64,000 nucleotides of DNA from Peromyscus leucopus (GCF_004664715.2 NC_051069.1:74112647-74176646), one strand, 5' to 3'. Shown: positions 21,926 to 34,204, numbered from the stretch's first letter. Notes: generated by a model not told the origin, from the letters alone. A program made the numbers and translations.

Positions 21926-23158
21926 ATAAATAGAATAAAGCACTTGTGTGTATTTAGATCTCATGATGCCAATAAGCACATTAAATACAAATGGGCTAAA
22001 ATGACCATCAGTAGGTAGGATGTTGGACTGATGGACTGGGTATAAACAAACAAACAAACAAAACAAAACAAAAACAAAAAAAGAAAGAAAAAATATAAAA
22101 CAAGGCCTAGTGAGTACTAGTGACGTGAAATACATGAGAAGCAGAGACAGTGGGTTGATAGCAGAGTTTGGAAGGACATACTTGCAAACATTAGTATAAT
22201 AAATCTTATGTGGCTTTACAATTAGTGGGCCAAGAAAGAATGTTTTAAGACAATGAAGATCTAAGTGAATACAACAATAAACAGGGACTTGGAGAATAAT
22301 AAAAGAATTAACCCATCAAGAAGCGAATGATAACCCTGAATGTACACGCAGTTAAAGATTTGAGTCCTGCTCATATACTTGAACTAACTACATTATGCGT
22401 TATTACATTAATACATTTCAGTTGCAATGTAATGTATTATTTATAGTAAGTCTTGCATAAGTCAATCACATAAATCTTGAACATAAAAAGAAAATTTAAA
22501 ACTATAGGAAATATATTCTCCAGGCAATTGTTAAGGTTGAAATAAGTAATCACAAATAATGTAGGTTCAAAAAATTCCAAACTATTCAAAAAGGAAGTCA
22601 CTAGATATCAAAAAAAATTATACAAACTGAAAGGACAATGCTTTGATCTGAAAAAAAAAATACCACGAGTGTGTAAAAGTAGTGTTTAGAGAAAGAGTTA
22701 TAGCTTTGGATAGAATCATAACTGAAAAGTGAAAGGACAGGAGGCTTGGCAGTGAGAAGGCATCTATTCAAAAATCCATAAAAAGAACCAAGTATACTCC
22801 AAAGCAGCAAAAGAATGGGAATTATGGACAGTTCCAAGTTCATAGAAAAAGAGACAAATTATGACTAGTCTGTGAACTTTAATTGCTGTGTTTGAGGCAC
22901 TAGCATCCTATGAGAGCAATGGAAGTCCAATTTAACACTAAATGTACGTCCATGTTAGAAATGCAGGTGGATTATCTATACCCTGGCTTCATATTAGTAA
23001 TCTATTTATGCACAGATATTAAAAAACACAGATGACAGAGGAAATAAAAAACCAATTACTTTTTGAAAAGCCTAACAAACTGACTAACCTCAAGATTTAA
23101 TGAAACTACAGATAAGGGAAATTGTTTCAGAAAAGCAAGGATTAAGACTGGTAGATCC

Positions 23159-23257
23159 TGGGAGGGAGGGCTGGGGAGTGGGAGGAGGGGGGAGGGGGGA
23201 TCTGTGGGTGGTATGTAGAGTGAGTAGAAAATTTCTTAATAAAGAAAAGTCTAAAAA
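23159..23257 (+). mobile_element. Very short 5'-truncated L1 insertion with target duplication
   Basis: About 100 bp of L1 3' end ('gggagtgggaggagggggga', 'gatctgtgggtggtatgtag', 'agtagaaaatttcttaataa') with an A-rich end. It is flanked by AAGACTGGTAGATCC (23144-23158) and AAGACTGGCAGATCC (23258-23272), a 15-bp target duplication with one mismatch. The G-rich tract is the L1 3' UTR polypurine stretch. Confidence 0.9.
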
Positions 23258-23365
23258 AAGACTGGCAGATCCATTTGACACCTTACATGCTATTTGACAC
23301 ATTAGATGATAAGTGCATGTCCCTTTAAAGCCACAGATTATCACTCCTAATGCAAAAATATTCTT

Positions 23366-23538
23366 TTGTTTGTTTGTTTTTGTTTTTTTTGTTTTTCGAG
23401 ACAGGGTTTCTCTGCGTAGTTTTGCGCCTTTCCTGGAGCTCACTAGGTAGCCCAGGCTGGCCTCAAACTCACAGCGATCCGCCTGGCTCTGCCTCCCGAG
23501 TGCTGGGATTAAAGGGGTGCACCACCACCGCCCGGCCC
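23366..23538 (-). mobile_element. B1 SINE, antisense, perfect 15-bp target duplication
   Basis: The reversed B1 order is complete: T/G-rich tail, 'gagacagggtttctctgcgt', 'agttttgcgcctttcctgga', 'cccaggctggcctcaaactc', 'cctcccgagtgctgggatta' and 'accaccaccgcccggcc'. TGCAAAAATATTCTT flanks it at 23351-23365 and 23539-23553 without mismatch. The TTTTGCGCC segment is the cricetid-type variant. The open frames 23090-23443 and 23350-23580 cross it. Confidence 0.95.
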
Positions 23539-24057
23539 TGCAAAAATATTCTTAAAACTAAAAAAATCTATTATTTTTAACGAAATTAAATTTTAACTAG
23601 AAACCTTTCATAATGACTATGCTCATTTCAGAAGCTTCCCTGATGAACTGTATCATCTATTTCATAAAGAAATAATACAAATCGTACCCGAAATTACAAA
23701 TAGCAAGGAGAGGAAACGGTATTCCCTATCTGTGGGACACTGATAGTATTCAGGTACAAAAGAGCAGGCAGAGTTACCAAAAGGATAATAAACTACAAAT
23801 TACCTCTCATAAACACCTATGCAAAATCCTTAACAAAACAATTGCACACCAAACATAGCAAAATTTAGTAAACAACAGTAATAAACATCAAATAAAGAAT
23901 AGCAATTGAGTGCACGATTCTTCTACTATACAAAAAGTCAATCTAATTTTCCAATTTACATAAATTAAAGAAGAAAATGGAGCTTATGGCTATGTTTAAA
24001 GATACAGAAAATTCACATGGCAACATGGCTTATTTGTGATCGACACCCTTAAAGATG

Positions 24058-24276
24058 CATTCCTTTTTATTTATATGTATTTGCATGTGCCTCTTGGAGT
24101 ACATGTTCACCACATTTGTCCAGGAGACCATTGAGGCCAGCAGACGGCCTGATTCCCTGAAACTGGAGTCATAGGTGGTGGTGAGCTGCCATGTGAGTAC
24201 TGGGAAGAGAACTCAGTTCCTCTACCAGAATAGTAACTTAACTACTTAACTACTGATCCATTGCTTCCAGCCCCTG
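24058..24276 (-). mobile_element. B2/B3-family SINE, antisense
   Basis: A T-rich tail at 24063 is followed by 'gtggtggtgagctgccatgt', 'gtactgggaagagaactcag' and 'ccattgcttccagcccc', the reverse complement of a B2-type element ending in its tRNA-like head. It is moderately diverged and sits within the L1 ORF2 relic. Confidence 0.82.
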
Positions 24277-24628
24277 TGATTAACACTTGTAACAAACTGA
24301 AAATGAACTTTACAATCTGACATGCTATATACAAAAAGATTAGCTAATATCATTCTCTGTGGTGAAATGTTATTTTTCCTCAAAGTTGAGACAGGAAAAT
24401 ATTCTTTAATACATGCAAGAAAAATAATAAAAGTCAAGGCTATGAAAAATATAAAGAAAATGAATGGCACTATTCATTTGATGATATCATTATGTGTGTT
24501 GAAAATCCTTTTAAATCTGTTAACATACTACTAGAACAAAATTGAATGTGCTTTTAAATACTAAAACAAGTAGAAAATGTAAAATTAAAGGACAAATTAA
24601 AATTAAAGATACTAATTAGTTTAGTATC

Positions 24629-25022
24629 TGTCCTTATTAGTTTAATGTCAACATCACACAAGCTAGAGTCATCTGAAAGGAAGGAACCTCAATTGGGATC
24701 ATACCCCCATAGACCTCCAGCTATCCCTACATTTTCTTAATTAGTGACTGATGTGGTATGTCCCAGTCCATTGTTGTTGGTGCCATCCCTGGCCTGATGG
24801 TCCAGCAGTCTATACAAAAGCAGGCTGAGTAGGTCCCTGGAAGCAAGCAATTAAACAGCACCCCTCCATGGCCTCTACATCAGCTCCTGCCTCCATGATT
24901 CAATCCTCTTTGAGTTCCTGTCCTGACTTCCTTCTTTGATGGACTAGGATGTGGAAATGTAAGCCAAATAAACCCTTCTCTTCCCAACTTGCTTTGGTTT
25001 CATCAAAACCAAACTAGGGTGC
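24629..25022 (+). mobile_element. Rodent MaLR LTR (MT-type)
   Basis: Collinear with the solo LTR at 3464-3865: 'taatgtcaacatcacacaag', 'aggaaggaacctcaattggg', 'attttcttaattagtgactg', 'ggtgccatccctggcctgat', 'cagcacccctccatggcctc' and 'gtaagccaaataaaccctt'. Ends are approximate. Confidence 0.85.
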
Positions 25023-25099
25023 TATCAAATTTCTCAAATATTGAAGGTTGAATCTAACAAAATATATGTAAGGCTTCCTATTTAGTATCCCACAAGATG

Positions 25100-26175
25100 G
25101 CCAGGTTCCTCTGAGGATTATCAAGGAAACCCAACATTCACTGGCAGAACCATTTCCTAAAAAGTAAAAATTAAAAAGCAGAAACAGAGGAAAACAACAC
25201 CTGTCTTGTGGTCAGTCATTGCTGGCCCTCAGAATCCCCCCTTTGAGGAAGGGACTTTTAATATTTAACTATTCCATTATAAATGAAGACCCCATGGGAA
25301 TAGGAAGAAGCAGAGTGCTAGAGAGGTCCCCAGAAATCCACAAAGATATCTCCACTATAGACTAGTGGCAATGGTCGAGACAGTGCCTGAGCTGACCTAA
25401 TCTGGTGATCGGATGGCCGAACACCCTAACTGTCATGATAGAACTCTCATCCAGTGACTGGTGGAAGCAGATGCAGAGATCCACGGACAAACCCCAGGTG
25501 GAGCTCCAGGAGTCTAGTCGGTGAGAGAGGGAAAGAATTATATGAGCAAGAGATATTGAGCCGGGCGGTGGTGGCGCACGCCTTTAATCCCAGCACTCGG
25601 GAGGCAGAGCCAGGAGGATCTCTGTGAGTTCGAGGCCAGCCTGGTCTCCAAAGCGAGTTCCAGGAAAGGCGCAAAGCTACACAGAGAAACCCTGTCTCGA
25701 AAAACCAAAAAAAAAAAAAAAAAAAAAAAAAAAGAGAGAGATATTGAGACCATGATTGGAAAAAGCACAGGGACAAATAGCCAAACTAGTGGAAACACAT
25801 GAACTGTGAACCAATAGCTGAGGAGCCCCCGTGGAACTGGACCAGGCCCTCTGGTTAAGTGAGACAGTTGATGAGCTTGAATCTTTTAGCAGGCCTCCAG
25901 GCACTGGGACTGGGACCTGTCCTTGGTGCATGAGCTGGCTTTTTGAAACCTATGCTGAGACACTTTGCTCAGCCTTGGTGCAGGGAAGAGGGGACTAGAC
26001 CTGCCTCAACTGAATCTACCAGGCTGGGCTGACTCCTCAGGGGAGACCTTGCCTTGGAGGAGGTAGGAATGGGGGATGGGTTTGGGGGGTAAGGCTGGGA
26101 GGTGGGAGGAGGGAAGATGGGGGAATCCGTGGCTGATATGTAAGATTAAATTAATTATAAAATAAAATATTTATA
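25100..26175 (+). mobile_element. Cricetid-type L1 3' UTR, with B1 inserted
   Basis: The segment 25240-25560 and the segment 25745-26150 are continuous with one another once the B1 is removed. The right part shows the L1 3' UTR landmarks 'catgagctggctttttgaaa', 'cagccttggtgcagggaaga', 'ctccaccaggctgggctgac'-like sequence near 26015, a G-rich stretch at 26068-26125 and 'gtggctgatatgtaagatta', then an AATAAAA end. Very little coding sequence, if any, is left at the 5' side. Confidence 0.82.
25561..25733 (+). mobile_element. Young B1 SINE with perfect 12-bp target duplication
   Basis: A near-consensus B1 (CCGGGCGGTGGTGGCGCACG at the start, GGAAAGGCGCAAAGCTACAC late in the body) ends in an A-run of about 27. 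AGAGATATTGAG flanks it at 25549-25560 and 25737-25748. Many CpGs remain undecayed, which suggests a recent insertion into the L1 3' UTR. Minus-strand frames at 25447-25931 are the SINE translated. Confidence 0.96.
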
Positions 26176-27060
26176 AAAAACACTAATATTTATCTATTCC
26201 TTCCAGAAGAATACCTAATGGCAGCACATGGGGTATATTTCATGATCAAAATTTATCATTCTATGTAGTCAAGTTGGGAAGATATGTTTAGGTATTTTGA
26301 AAGATAAGTGGTCCCCAGTACTGCAGAACTGCACAGTTCTGCTATCAATCCAGACTTTTTTTTTAAGTGTTCCTAATCCAGATGACCCATTAGCAAATGA
26401 CTAGTCAAGCAGTAGTGGAAGACCAATGAAGCTCAAGCCACAGAGACAGCTACCACATAGACTAGCCTGTATGCCAGGAATAACATTGAAGTTGATCAGA
26501 CCATCAAGTGTCCATCACTTCTCCTGTTCCACCAAGACTTCATCCCTTTTTTGTTTGTATTTAACAGATTCAGTTTTAGAAAGATCCACAGAATAAATGC
26601 TCAGGCATCCTCATCTTTGGTGATGACCTGCACATTAGCAAATCTATGTCTTGCCCTGATCCACTGTTGTAAAGCATGAGCAGAGGCTGGAAATATCATC
26701 AGGATTGTTGTGAACTGTTTGTAAGCAGCTCTTTGATGTGTTTTCCCATCCTGGTTTAAATACAAAGCACTGTGAATGAAGGTAGTTGTCAGGATTAGCT
26801 GCCTAGGCTATGGGTGTGTTTATCTTATATCTTAAGGGGGAAAGTTGTTGTATTTTAATTTTGTGTTCTCCTCCCCCTCCCCCTTTATGGGACCTCATGG
26901 CAGTGGTTAAATGCAGCTAACCACTTCTTTAGAACGTGCTCTTTAGCCAAGTCGAACAGTAGACACTGTAGATGGACAAGCTTGATTTCCTGCACCAAAA
27001 TGGGAACATTAAATAAACACCTCAGCCCTCAGTAATAATATTGTGACTTTGCTGTCAAGT
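26176..27060. other. Unassigned; 3'-UTR-like segment at about 26.5-27.05 kb
   Basis: No frame of note is present. The segment 26530-27030 has the texture of a mammalian 3' UTR, with 'attaaataaacacctcagcc' (an AATAAA signal at about 27013) near its right end and no SINE or LINE resemblance. It could be a processed-pseudogene piece, part of a non-coding transcript or simply unique DNA. No clear poly(A) tail or target duplication was found. Confidence 0.3.
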
Positions 27061-28940
27061 GTAGATTCTCTGCCCCTACCCACACACCTCCAAAGAAAAG
27101 AAAAAAGCTGGTGACTATTTTCTATGGCTTGTCTGGAAACTTCTGTAAATTTTACATTTTAATAGAACATTTTTGTTACTCTAAAAAAATAAAAATAAAA
27201 GATAATGAATTTAATGAAGAGGTAATGGGTCAATGGAGTAATAATTACCAAGCTAAGCATATGTATGTTCAATTGGTTTTCAGCCAGTGTGAAGCAAACA
27301 GAATAGGGGGAAAACTACCATTTTAATCAGTGGCACTGTAACAAATAAGTGTTGTGGGGAAAGAAAATAAACATTCTCTTCAGATTCCATCTCAAAAATT
27401 CAAAGTGGGTCATGCTGGAAATCAACACAGAACCACTACAAACAAGGAAAATCTGTTCAAAACAAAGCACAACTTCTACTTCTGCCCAACATGAACAAAG
27501 AGAGATTAAATTTACTCTCCTCGCTGAACCAAAAGCCACAGAAGACACGTGAGAGAACAATTTTGAAGACACTGAAAACTGGAGAAAAAAAAAAAAACCA
27601 GTGATCACTGCCTTGAGAGAAGGCAGGACCATGCAGAGCCCCCTCATCAAGGGGGCTTTAGAAAGCAGAGCTTGGAATACAGAGCTCAAGGGATGAGGTA
27701 ACTGGAGGGTGGTCCATAAAGAGAGAGCTACCAAATGTCTTGTTATGCTGTGAGTTTTCCCACTTTCCTCCCTGAAGGTTATTAGATAAATCTAGTTACT
27801 TGTTCTTCTTCTAGCCATCTTACACAGGCTCAAAACTGAGAGGTTGAAATAGTCAGTGTGGTGGGCTAGTGTAAGCCATTCTTTACCTCCTGATGGCAGT
27901 GAGAAAACAGACGGTCATCAGAAACACACATGGTAGCTATGCTCCCCCTGTGGATGGCTTCGCTTTTCTATATCACAGTTCAGTTCCTTTTATGTTCTCT
28001 CCTCAAGCACAAAGACAGCAAAGTTACTTGGTGCCAGCAGCTGCTCTGTTTCATGCTCAAACTGACAGCTGAATTTTAGCAATGGATGAAATCACTTTTG
28101 CTGGCAAAAATGAAGAAGGTTCACAGAGCCCTTTACTACTTGAGCTGGAAACTTTATAAGGCATATGACATATATCCACCCATCATTTCCAAGCTACTTG
28201 TAAATTAAACAATGTCACATCTGTTTGGAGTTAAAATGGTTCTTTCCACTGCCTTTCCATTTCATGTTCATGCTCCCCATTCTTATAAATGTGTACATGT
28301 GACCACTAAATTGCAATTAAATTGAGATAATTGTAGTCACATCATTGTTTCTTTTATAAAAAAATATATGTTCTACATATATCATTCCAGATGATATGTA
28401 GAAAGCACTCACTCTATATGACATGGAAAATGACTGTCTTAAAAAACCGTACTCACACAATTCATGACTTCAACAATAGATAGTGAATTTGCATCCAGCA
28501 GACATTTTTATGATCCAGTAGAGAATAGAGAACATTATATCCATCCTTCTCGAATATATTCTACTATTTTTAAATGCAAGTTCAAGGGATTTACAAGTAA
28601 AGATATTGGTAAACAAAGTAAGGATAGAAGAGAAAGTAAAGTGTAATGTGAAATTTATAAACTGAAGGTCAGAGTGTAGCCACAGAGTTACATAGAACCA
28701 GCAGAGGTGGCCTTAGGGACGTGGAAAAGGAACCACATGTTCAAGAAGAGACCACTGGACAGTTGGGGTTGGACACATCAATGGGACTTCAGTGGGGCCA
28801 TCAAAACCTCAGTGAGAAGGTAGACTAAGGATGTTTCCTGTTTGCTCCAAACTATAAATATTTCTCTGAAGTTTGTACATATTTTCTGCTCACAGAGTGA
28901 AGTTTCCAAAGGCTCTTGGTGATTATGTCTAGAATGACTA
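27061..28940. other. Unassigned sequence
   Basis: No gene recognised. The 135-codon minus-strand frame 27327-27734 is hydrophobic in patches but contains a Phe run encoded by the poly(A) at 27583-27597 and has no family resemblance. Other frames (27111-27326, 28464-28646, 28778-28999) are short. Confidence 0.4.
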
Positions 28941-28945
28941 AGAGG

Positions 28946-29063
28946 TTTTTTTTTTTTTCTTTTTTCTTTTTTTCTTACAGACTCTGTCTGCAAATTCACA
29001 GAATCAATGTGTACTAGTCTGAGTACTTAGGAACTTTAAAACGTTTTTTTTTTTTTTTTTTTT
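28946..29063. repeat. Two T-rich runs
   Basis: T/CT-rich runs at 28946-28976 and 29044-29063 with 67 bp between. Neither is attached to a SINE that I can identify. Confidence 0.8.
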
Positions 29064-29126
29064 CTCCATGGTGGTTTATCACTGTTTGTCTCATCTGTAT
29101 GAACCTGGGGAATTAGGATTATAGTT

Positions 29127-29476
29127 TTGCTATGCTTTGGCTCTATTCCTCTAAATCTGTGTGTTGAAAACTTAATCTCTAGGGCAACAAGGTAGGGAAG
29201 TGTGTTCTCATGGGTGGGACTGAGTCCATGAAAGAGATCTGCCTTCAGAATGGATTAGGGTCAGTTACAGATCAGCTTAAATATGCAGGATGGAGCTGGT
29301 TCTCTCACACCCTGGCATGCTGTCTTGGGTGGTCATACCACCCAGGTCTGTGCTTCATGTGATTCTCTCGGCATTTGACTTTTCAGCCTTCAGAACTGTA
29401 TACCAAATAAATTCCATTTCTTTATGCATTGCCCAATCTCTAGTATTCTTTTATAACAACACAGCAGAGACTTAGT
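29127..29476 (+). mobile_element. MaLR LTR, MLT1-type
   Basis: 'tgctatgctttggctctatt', 'tgtgttgaaaacttaatctc', 'ttgacttttcagccttcaga', the AATAAA in 'caaataaattcc' and 'agtattcttttataacaaca' are in MLT1 order. The copy is old. The frame 29290-29475 is incidental. Confidence 0.75.
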
Positions 29477-29900
29477 CTCTCTTGATAATCAAAGCATCAA
29501 GTTTTCTCCTTGCAGCTCAAATGCGCTATCACACAGTATGATGATCTGTCCTATGGGCAACCAGCCTCGAGCCTGCCAATCATTCTGGTTTTATCAGCTT
29601 CTTTTTGCTCTTCACTTTCTCAGATCTTCATCCTCACTTGAGATGTATCAGGTCAGCGAGTGCTCCATGTTGACAATTTTCTTCTGAAGATTTTTGTTCC
29701 CTTTTTGTTTCTATCACATCTTTTTTTTCCCATCACATCCTCCCCTCCCCACCCCCAACTTTGAGTTTCCCCCTTTATTTTCCCAAATTTGGGTTGCTTT
29801 ATTTCCACAGTACTCACTCAGGAAAAACACTATGCACTTTGGAACTGCATGGTGAGTTTTTGTTTGTTTGTATTTATAAGGTTGAGAGTAAAAGTGCTGA
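29477..29900. other. Unassigned sequence
   Basis: T/C-rich in places (29700-29790). No gene or named repeat. Confidence 0.4.
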
Positions 29901-30170
29901 GGGAAAAAGATGACATGAGCAGGCTTTGGGGAGGCCGGTGCCTGTGGTGTGGCACCTTGTGCAGCCTTGGTGCGGCGGGGAGGGGCTTGGGCCTGCCTAG
30001 GCTTGGAGTGCCAGGCTCTGCTGACTCCCCATGGGAGACTGTGATTTGGAGGATGTGGGGATGGGGGGGTGACTTGGGAAGGAAGGCTGGGGGTGGGAGG
30101 AGTAAGGAGGTGGGATCTGTGGGTGGTATGTAGGGTGAGTAGAAAATTTCTTAATAAAAAAATGAGAAAA
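29901..30170 (+). mobile_element. L1 3' end, 5' truncated
   Basis: 'gcaccttgtgcagccttggt', 'ccaggctctgctgactcccc', a G-rich tract at 30050-30120, 'gtgggtggtatgtagggtga' and 'agaaaatttcttaataaaaa' identify a rodent L1 3' UTR end of about 270 bp. The frame 29789-30133 is built from its G-rich tract. Confidence 0.9.
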
Positions 30171-30623
30171 AAATTAAAAAGCTCACCTTACAACAACATA
30201 AATTTAATCCTCCAAAGATGTTGCTAAGTGTCCCTCCCTCCCATCACATCTTAATGTCTCTGTTTAAAATCATTCTCTCCTCTGCACATCCTTGTACTGC
30301 TGATACAATCCTTACTATGGTAGCTGTTGATAATACCAGAATTAGTAAGTGTCAGTATTGCAAATGTAACAAAGCGCAGCAATCTGACAATAGTGAACGT
30401 GTCCATGCTCACTGGTCAATCTGACTGTCAGGTACAGTTCAGGCGCTCTTCTTATGAACCATAGTTGAAAGATGATTTGACTGAGACACACATCTGTAGA
30501 CAACTGCTTTCATTGTGTCCCTTCCAAGAAATTGAATCATCTTAAGGCATAACTCATATTCAATGTCTTTAGTATGTCACAACAGCAATCTTCCATAAGA
30601 ATAATTCTTAGATAAACTTTTTT

Positions 30624-30771
30624 TGGTTTTCCTAAACAGAGTTTCTCTGTGTAGTTTTGGTGCCTGTCCTGAATCTCACTCTGTAGACCAGGCTGGCCTT
30701 GAACTCACAGAGATTGGCCTGGCTGTGCCTCCTGAGTGCTGGGATTAAAGGCGTGGGCCACTGCCACCTGG
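30624..30771 (-). mobile_element. B1 SINE, antisense
   Basis: 'ttggttttcctaaacagagt', 'gtgtagttttggtgcctgtc', 'gaccaggctggccttgaact', 'cctcctgagtgctgggatta' and 'ggcgtgggccactgcc' give a full reversed B1. AGATAAACTTTTTT on the left and AGACAAACTTTTTT on the right form a 14-bp target duplication with one mismatch. Confidence 0.93.
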
Positions 30772-30785
30772 CTAGACAAACTTTT

Positions 30786-33700
30786 TTAAACCCAAAAATG
30801 GATTTTCATAAAAATTTCTGCTTTCAATGAGTGAATAGAAAATGTCCTAGAAATGTATTTCTATATATGATATGGGTCATCTGAATCCCCTGGAGAAATT
30901 TGTTTAGTTTCACATGTACTATCTTCTTCATATAATATAGACATTATTTGAGAATTTTCCAGAAGGATTTAATATGTCTTTGACTTAGAATTGCGAGCTA
31001 TGGACTTTTGAGCTTTCTTTATTTCTTTCATTATGCTACAATCAGAAATACTTCGGAAAACAATAACTCTACAATTGTATGTACACCACACAGAGAGAAA
31101 GAGTGGCTGGGAGATTGCCCTGAGGTCGATCTATTTAAGTGTTCTTAGCCTTTGCCCCTGAATATAAGGGTGAATTGTGACTTCCAAATGGTTTCCCAAA
31201 AGCTGTAAGAAGTTCAAGAGAAGATGAGACAAACTAAGCTATTTTTGTAAAGTGAAGCTACATTTTTTTAAAAATTCTAAATCCCAAAAGTCTATTCACT
31301 CAAAGAGAAGGAATCATTAAATGTGGTCCTCACATATCTGGGGATTACATAAAATGTTGTAGTGGTCACTAGGTGTCATCTCTGAGTTTGCTTACTAAGT
31401 CACTCTTAACGATACGGCAAATAAGTTTAATATTCATACAAATTACAAGTCTAATGATGGTAGGAGTTCAACTAAGTCCTCATACAAAATCATCTCATTT
31501 CCATCAAGTGGACTGCAAATTTTTCTACCAAATGATGCTAGAAAATTTGCATAATCTCCAAATACTTAGTATGTTGCTTCTATGGAAATAATGATGTTCC
31601 CTCATCCCCTCCTCAAAATTCCACTGAGAAGGAAGATGCCTTCTCTACTCACTGTGTCAATGAACCATGAATTGAGTAAGTTCCAAAGGGCGACTGAGAG
31701 AATTACAGCCCAGGAGTCACAAGCAGAGCACTCTAGGTCTGGTAATATTTTTTTCCGGGTGCCATCTTATATTTAAATGTAATACTTTAAATTATTCCTT
31801 ATGCCAATGTATTAGTGAAAAAAGTAATGTGTTCATGATTTACAAATGTGTTTCTGCCTATATAAAGGTATATCTGAAAGTTTTATTTTAACCATTTAAA
31901 CATTTAATGACACTAACCTCTTACTAATACTCCAATACTAAGTTCAGACTTAAATATTGAGAATATAGTGAAGCTAAAAATGTTGACACATGCCTGTAAT
32001 CTTAACACCAAAGGGGCTGAGGCAGGAGAAATAAATGTCTCAAGAAATGAGAAAGTCAAAAAATGCTGTATTTTATTTGTTCACACAAAGAATGGTCCAA
32101 AATCTGGAGCCAGGCTTCCTTATCTGTCCATTGACATGTCCCTCATGGGGAAGGTTTGTTCCTGTGTATGTGTGATGAATTTTGATGTTGAGGTGTGAAG
32201 AATGGATTTAGAAATTTGGAAAGATAGTGCAGGGAGTTTCAATGCACACTTTCTCTAATGCTAACTTACGTGTCATAGTTCCTTGGTCAAACATGGCTAC
32301 AATACTAGAGGTGGTATTCAGATTACGTTAGCTTTTGCTAATGTTCCTCTTTAGTTCTGGGATCAAGTCCAGAACATCACACTGAACCTGGATGCCTGCT
32401 CTAGTTTCCTTGACAGTATGATGATTTCTCAGTCTTTCTTCGTTTTCCATGACTTTGGAAGTTTTAAGGAGCAATGCTTAGTACTCTGTAGAATGTCTCT
32501 TAGTTTGAGTTTGGGTGATGCTTGCCAGGCAATTAGACCAGTGTTATGGACTTCAGGGGAAAATCCCAGGTAAGTTTACTAGTTATCTTCTCATCACATA
32601 TCGCTCAGTACATAAGGTAAATAAACATTATTGCAGATGGTATCACTTTTATCAGTTAAGGAGATGTCTGAGGGCCTTTTGTAAAATTCTTTCCCTCCTA
32701 CATTGGTTCAACATTAGTCATGAAGTCCAGCCCACATTCAAGCAATGCAGGATTCATTTTATTATGACCTTTTTACTTAGTGACAAAGTTAATTTTGTAA
32801 ATTTCAACATAATGCATTGATGCATTTTCTCTAAATGTGAATCTATAGTTTTATAAAAAATTAATTTTACCATAAGTACCTTTTACTCCATACTGCCTAC
32901 TTTCTCCTTATGTATATCTAATGTAGGGTAACCTAATCATTACTAAGGGGTAAGAAACAGTTAATAATTATATAAATATATGGAGAAAAGACTGGAAGAA
33001 ACAGCCAGTAAGAAACTGTTAAAATTGCACTCAACACAGTAGGAATTTATCATTAACCCAGTGAGTGTTACTTCTGACTGTGTTAGACCTGAAAAAATCA
33101 AGTTCAAGGAACATGAATAGTTCCACAAATTTTGTCCGCAGCAGAATTTTAAAGAATGTCTTATAATTACAGTTTTATAGCATGTGCTTTCAACCACCCT
33201 TATTTTTAATGACAGACACTGCAGCTAACGTTCCCAAATCCAAGCATGCACAACTGTATTTGCTTGAGCTCAAAAGCTACGCTCCCCTGGATTTTAGCCT
33301 TTCTAACTCAGCTACATGAACTCTGACCACAGTTATGAAAGTGATCTCGTAAAAAATTCACTGTGCTGGAAAGTAGATATTTGCTCACCAGAGCATCCTC
33401 TCCCCTGACGTTTCAAAGCAGCATCCTTGCTCTCAGGTTTCCTTGTTTAAGAGGTGGCAGTCTCCAGGTAATGGTTTGTGCTATACAATTCTGAGACTAC
33501 TGGAAATGATCTTTCTCAAACAACAGTTCTACAGATGTGAGATGTTCTCCCCCACATGCAGCTTGAATCTGGAGGCACTTGGAGTATGAAGTACGAGTCT
33601 TTACTTTATTGGCTCTCTGTGGGTTGTTTGGTTTCTTGGCAGGCGTGTTTTGCATGTTGAATATTCCCCATGAATACTTTCTTTTTTGTTTAGTGTTTTG

Positions 33701-34204
33701 TGGCCTCCGGTACTAGTAGGTAACCAATAAATTAAGCAAAACAAATTAAATATCCCGTTCTTCATGCTTCGGTTGTACACCTTTAAGAGAGAAGTATTTA
33801 GAGCCTAAATTTTCTACTTAATTGACTAAACTCTAAATTTTTGTTTTGCTTCTTATAAACCCTCAGCAAGTTTGTGATTTCCTTTGAGGGTAGGGATTAT
33901 CTTGTTTATTTACTCCCACAAGGCTCCATACAGCACTCAGAACAAAATCAAACTTCAAAGTGGCAAGAAGAAAATTTTTTACTTTAGGTTTTACTCGTTC
34001 CTAAAAATGTTGTGAAATGTTTGCCAAGAAATTAATACTGTAAAATCAAATCAAGGAAACAGTTCAAATACCTAATGGCCAAAAGATTCACTAATGATGC
34101 AGAAACCTTCTCTTATATGCCTCTTACACTATATACAAATGGCTTTTATTTACCAATGTAGCCATTTTCTGAATTTTCTAAACTTTGAATCCCAACATTA
34201 AATA

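Larger units (their letters stand above)
21926..24600 (+). mobile_element. Old L1 ORF2 relic, interrupted by three younger insertions
   Basis: Segments follow the order of mammalian L1 ORF2 at the DNA level. 'cacattaaatacaaatgggc' near 21979 matches the early endonuclease region, 'agaattaacccatcaagaag' near 22305 comes next, 'agaaagagttatagctttgg' near 22690 follows, and 'ctttttgaaaagcctaaca' near 23060 precedes the RT-region pieces at 23700-23990 and 24320-24560. All frames are destroyed. The relic is split by an L1 3' end (23159-23257), a B1 (23366-23538) and a B2 (24058-24276). Confidence 0.65.

Noticed and set aside
23090..23580. Frames with WSSLGSPGWPQTHSDPPG-like peptides (also at 25447, 53248, 57426, 60199)
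   Set aside because: This is the usual translation of B1 SINEs, which share a frame without being a protein family.
27327..27734. 135-codon minus-strand open frame
   Set aside because: Featureless, with a Phe run encoded by a poly(A) stretch and an overlapping opposite-strand frame. A frame of this length can arise by chance in 64 kb read in six frames.
29789..30133. 114-codon Gly/Arg-rich open frame
   Set aside because: It is built from the G-rich tract of an L1 3' UTR.
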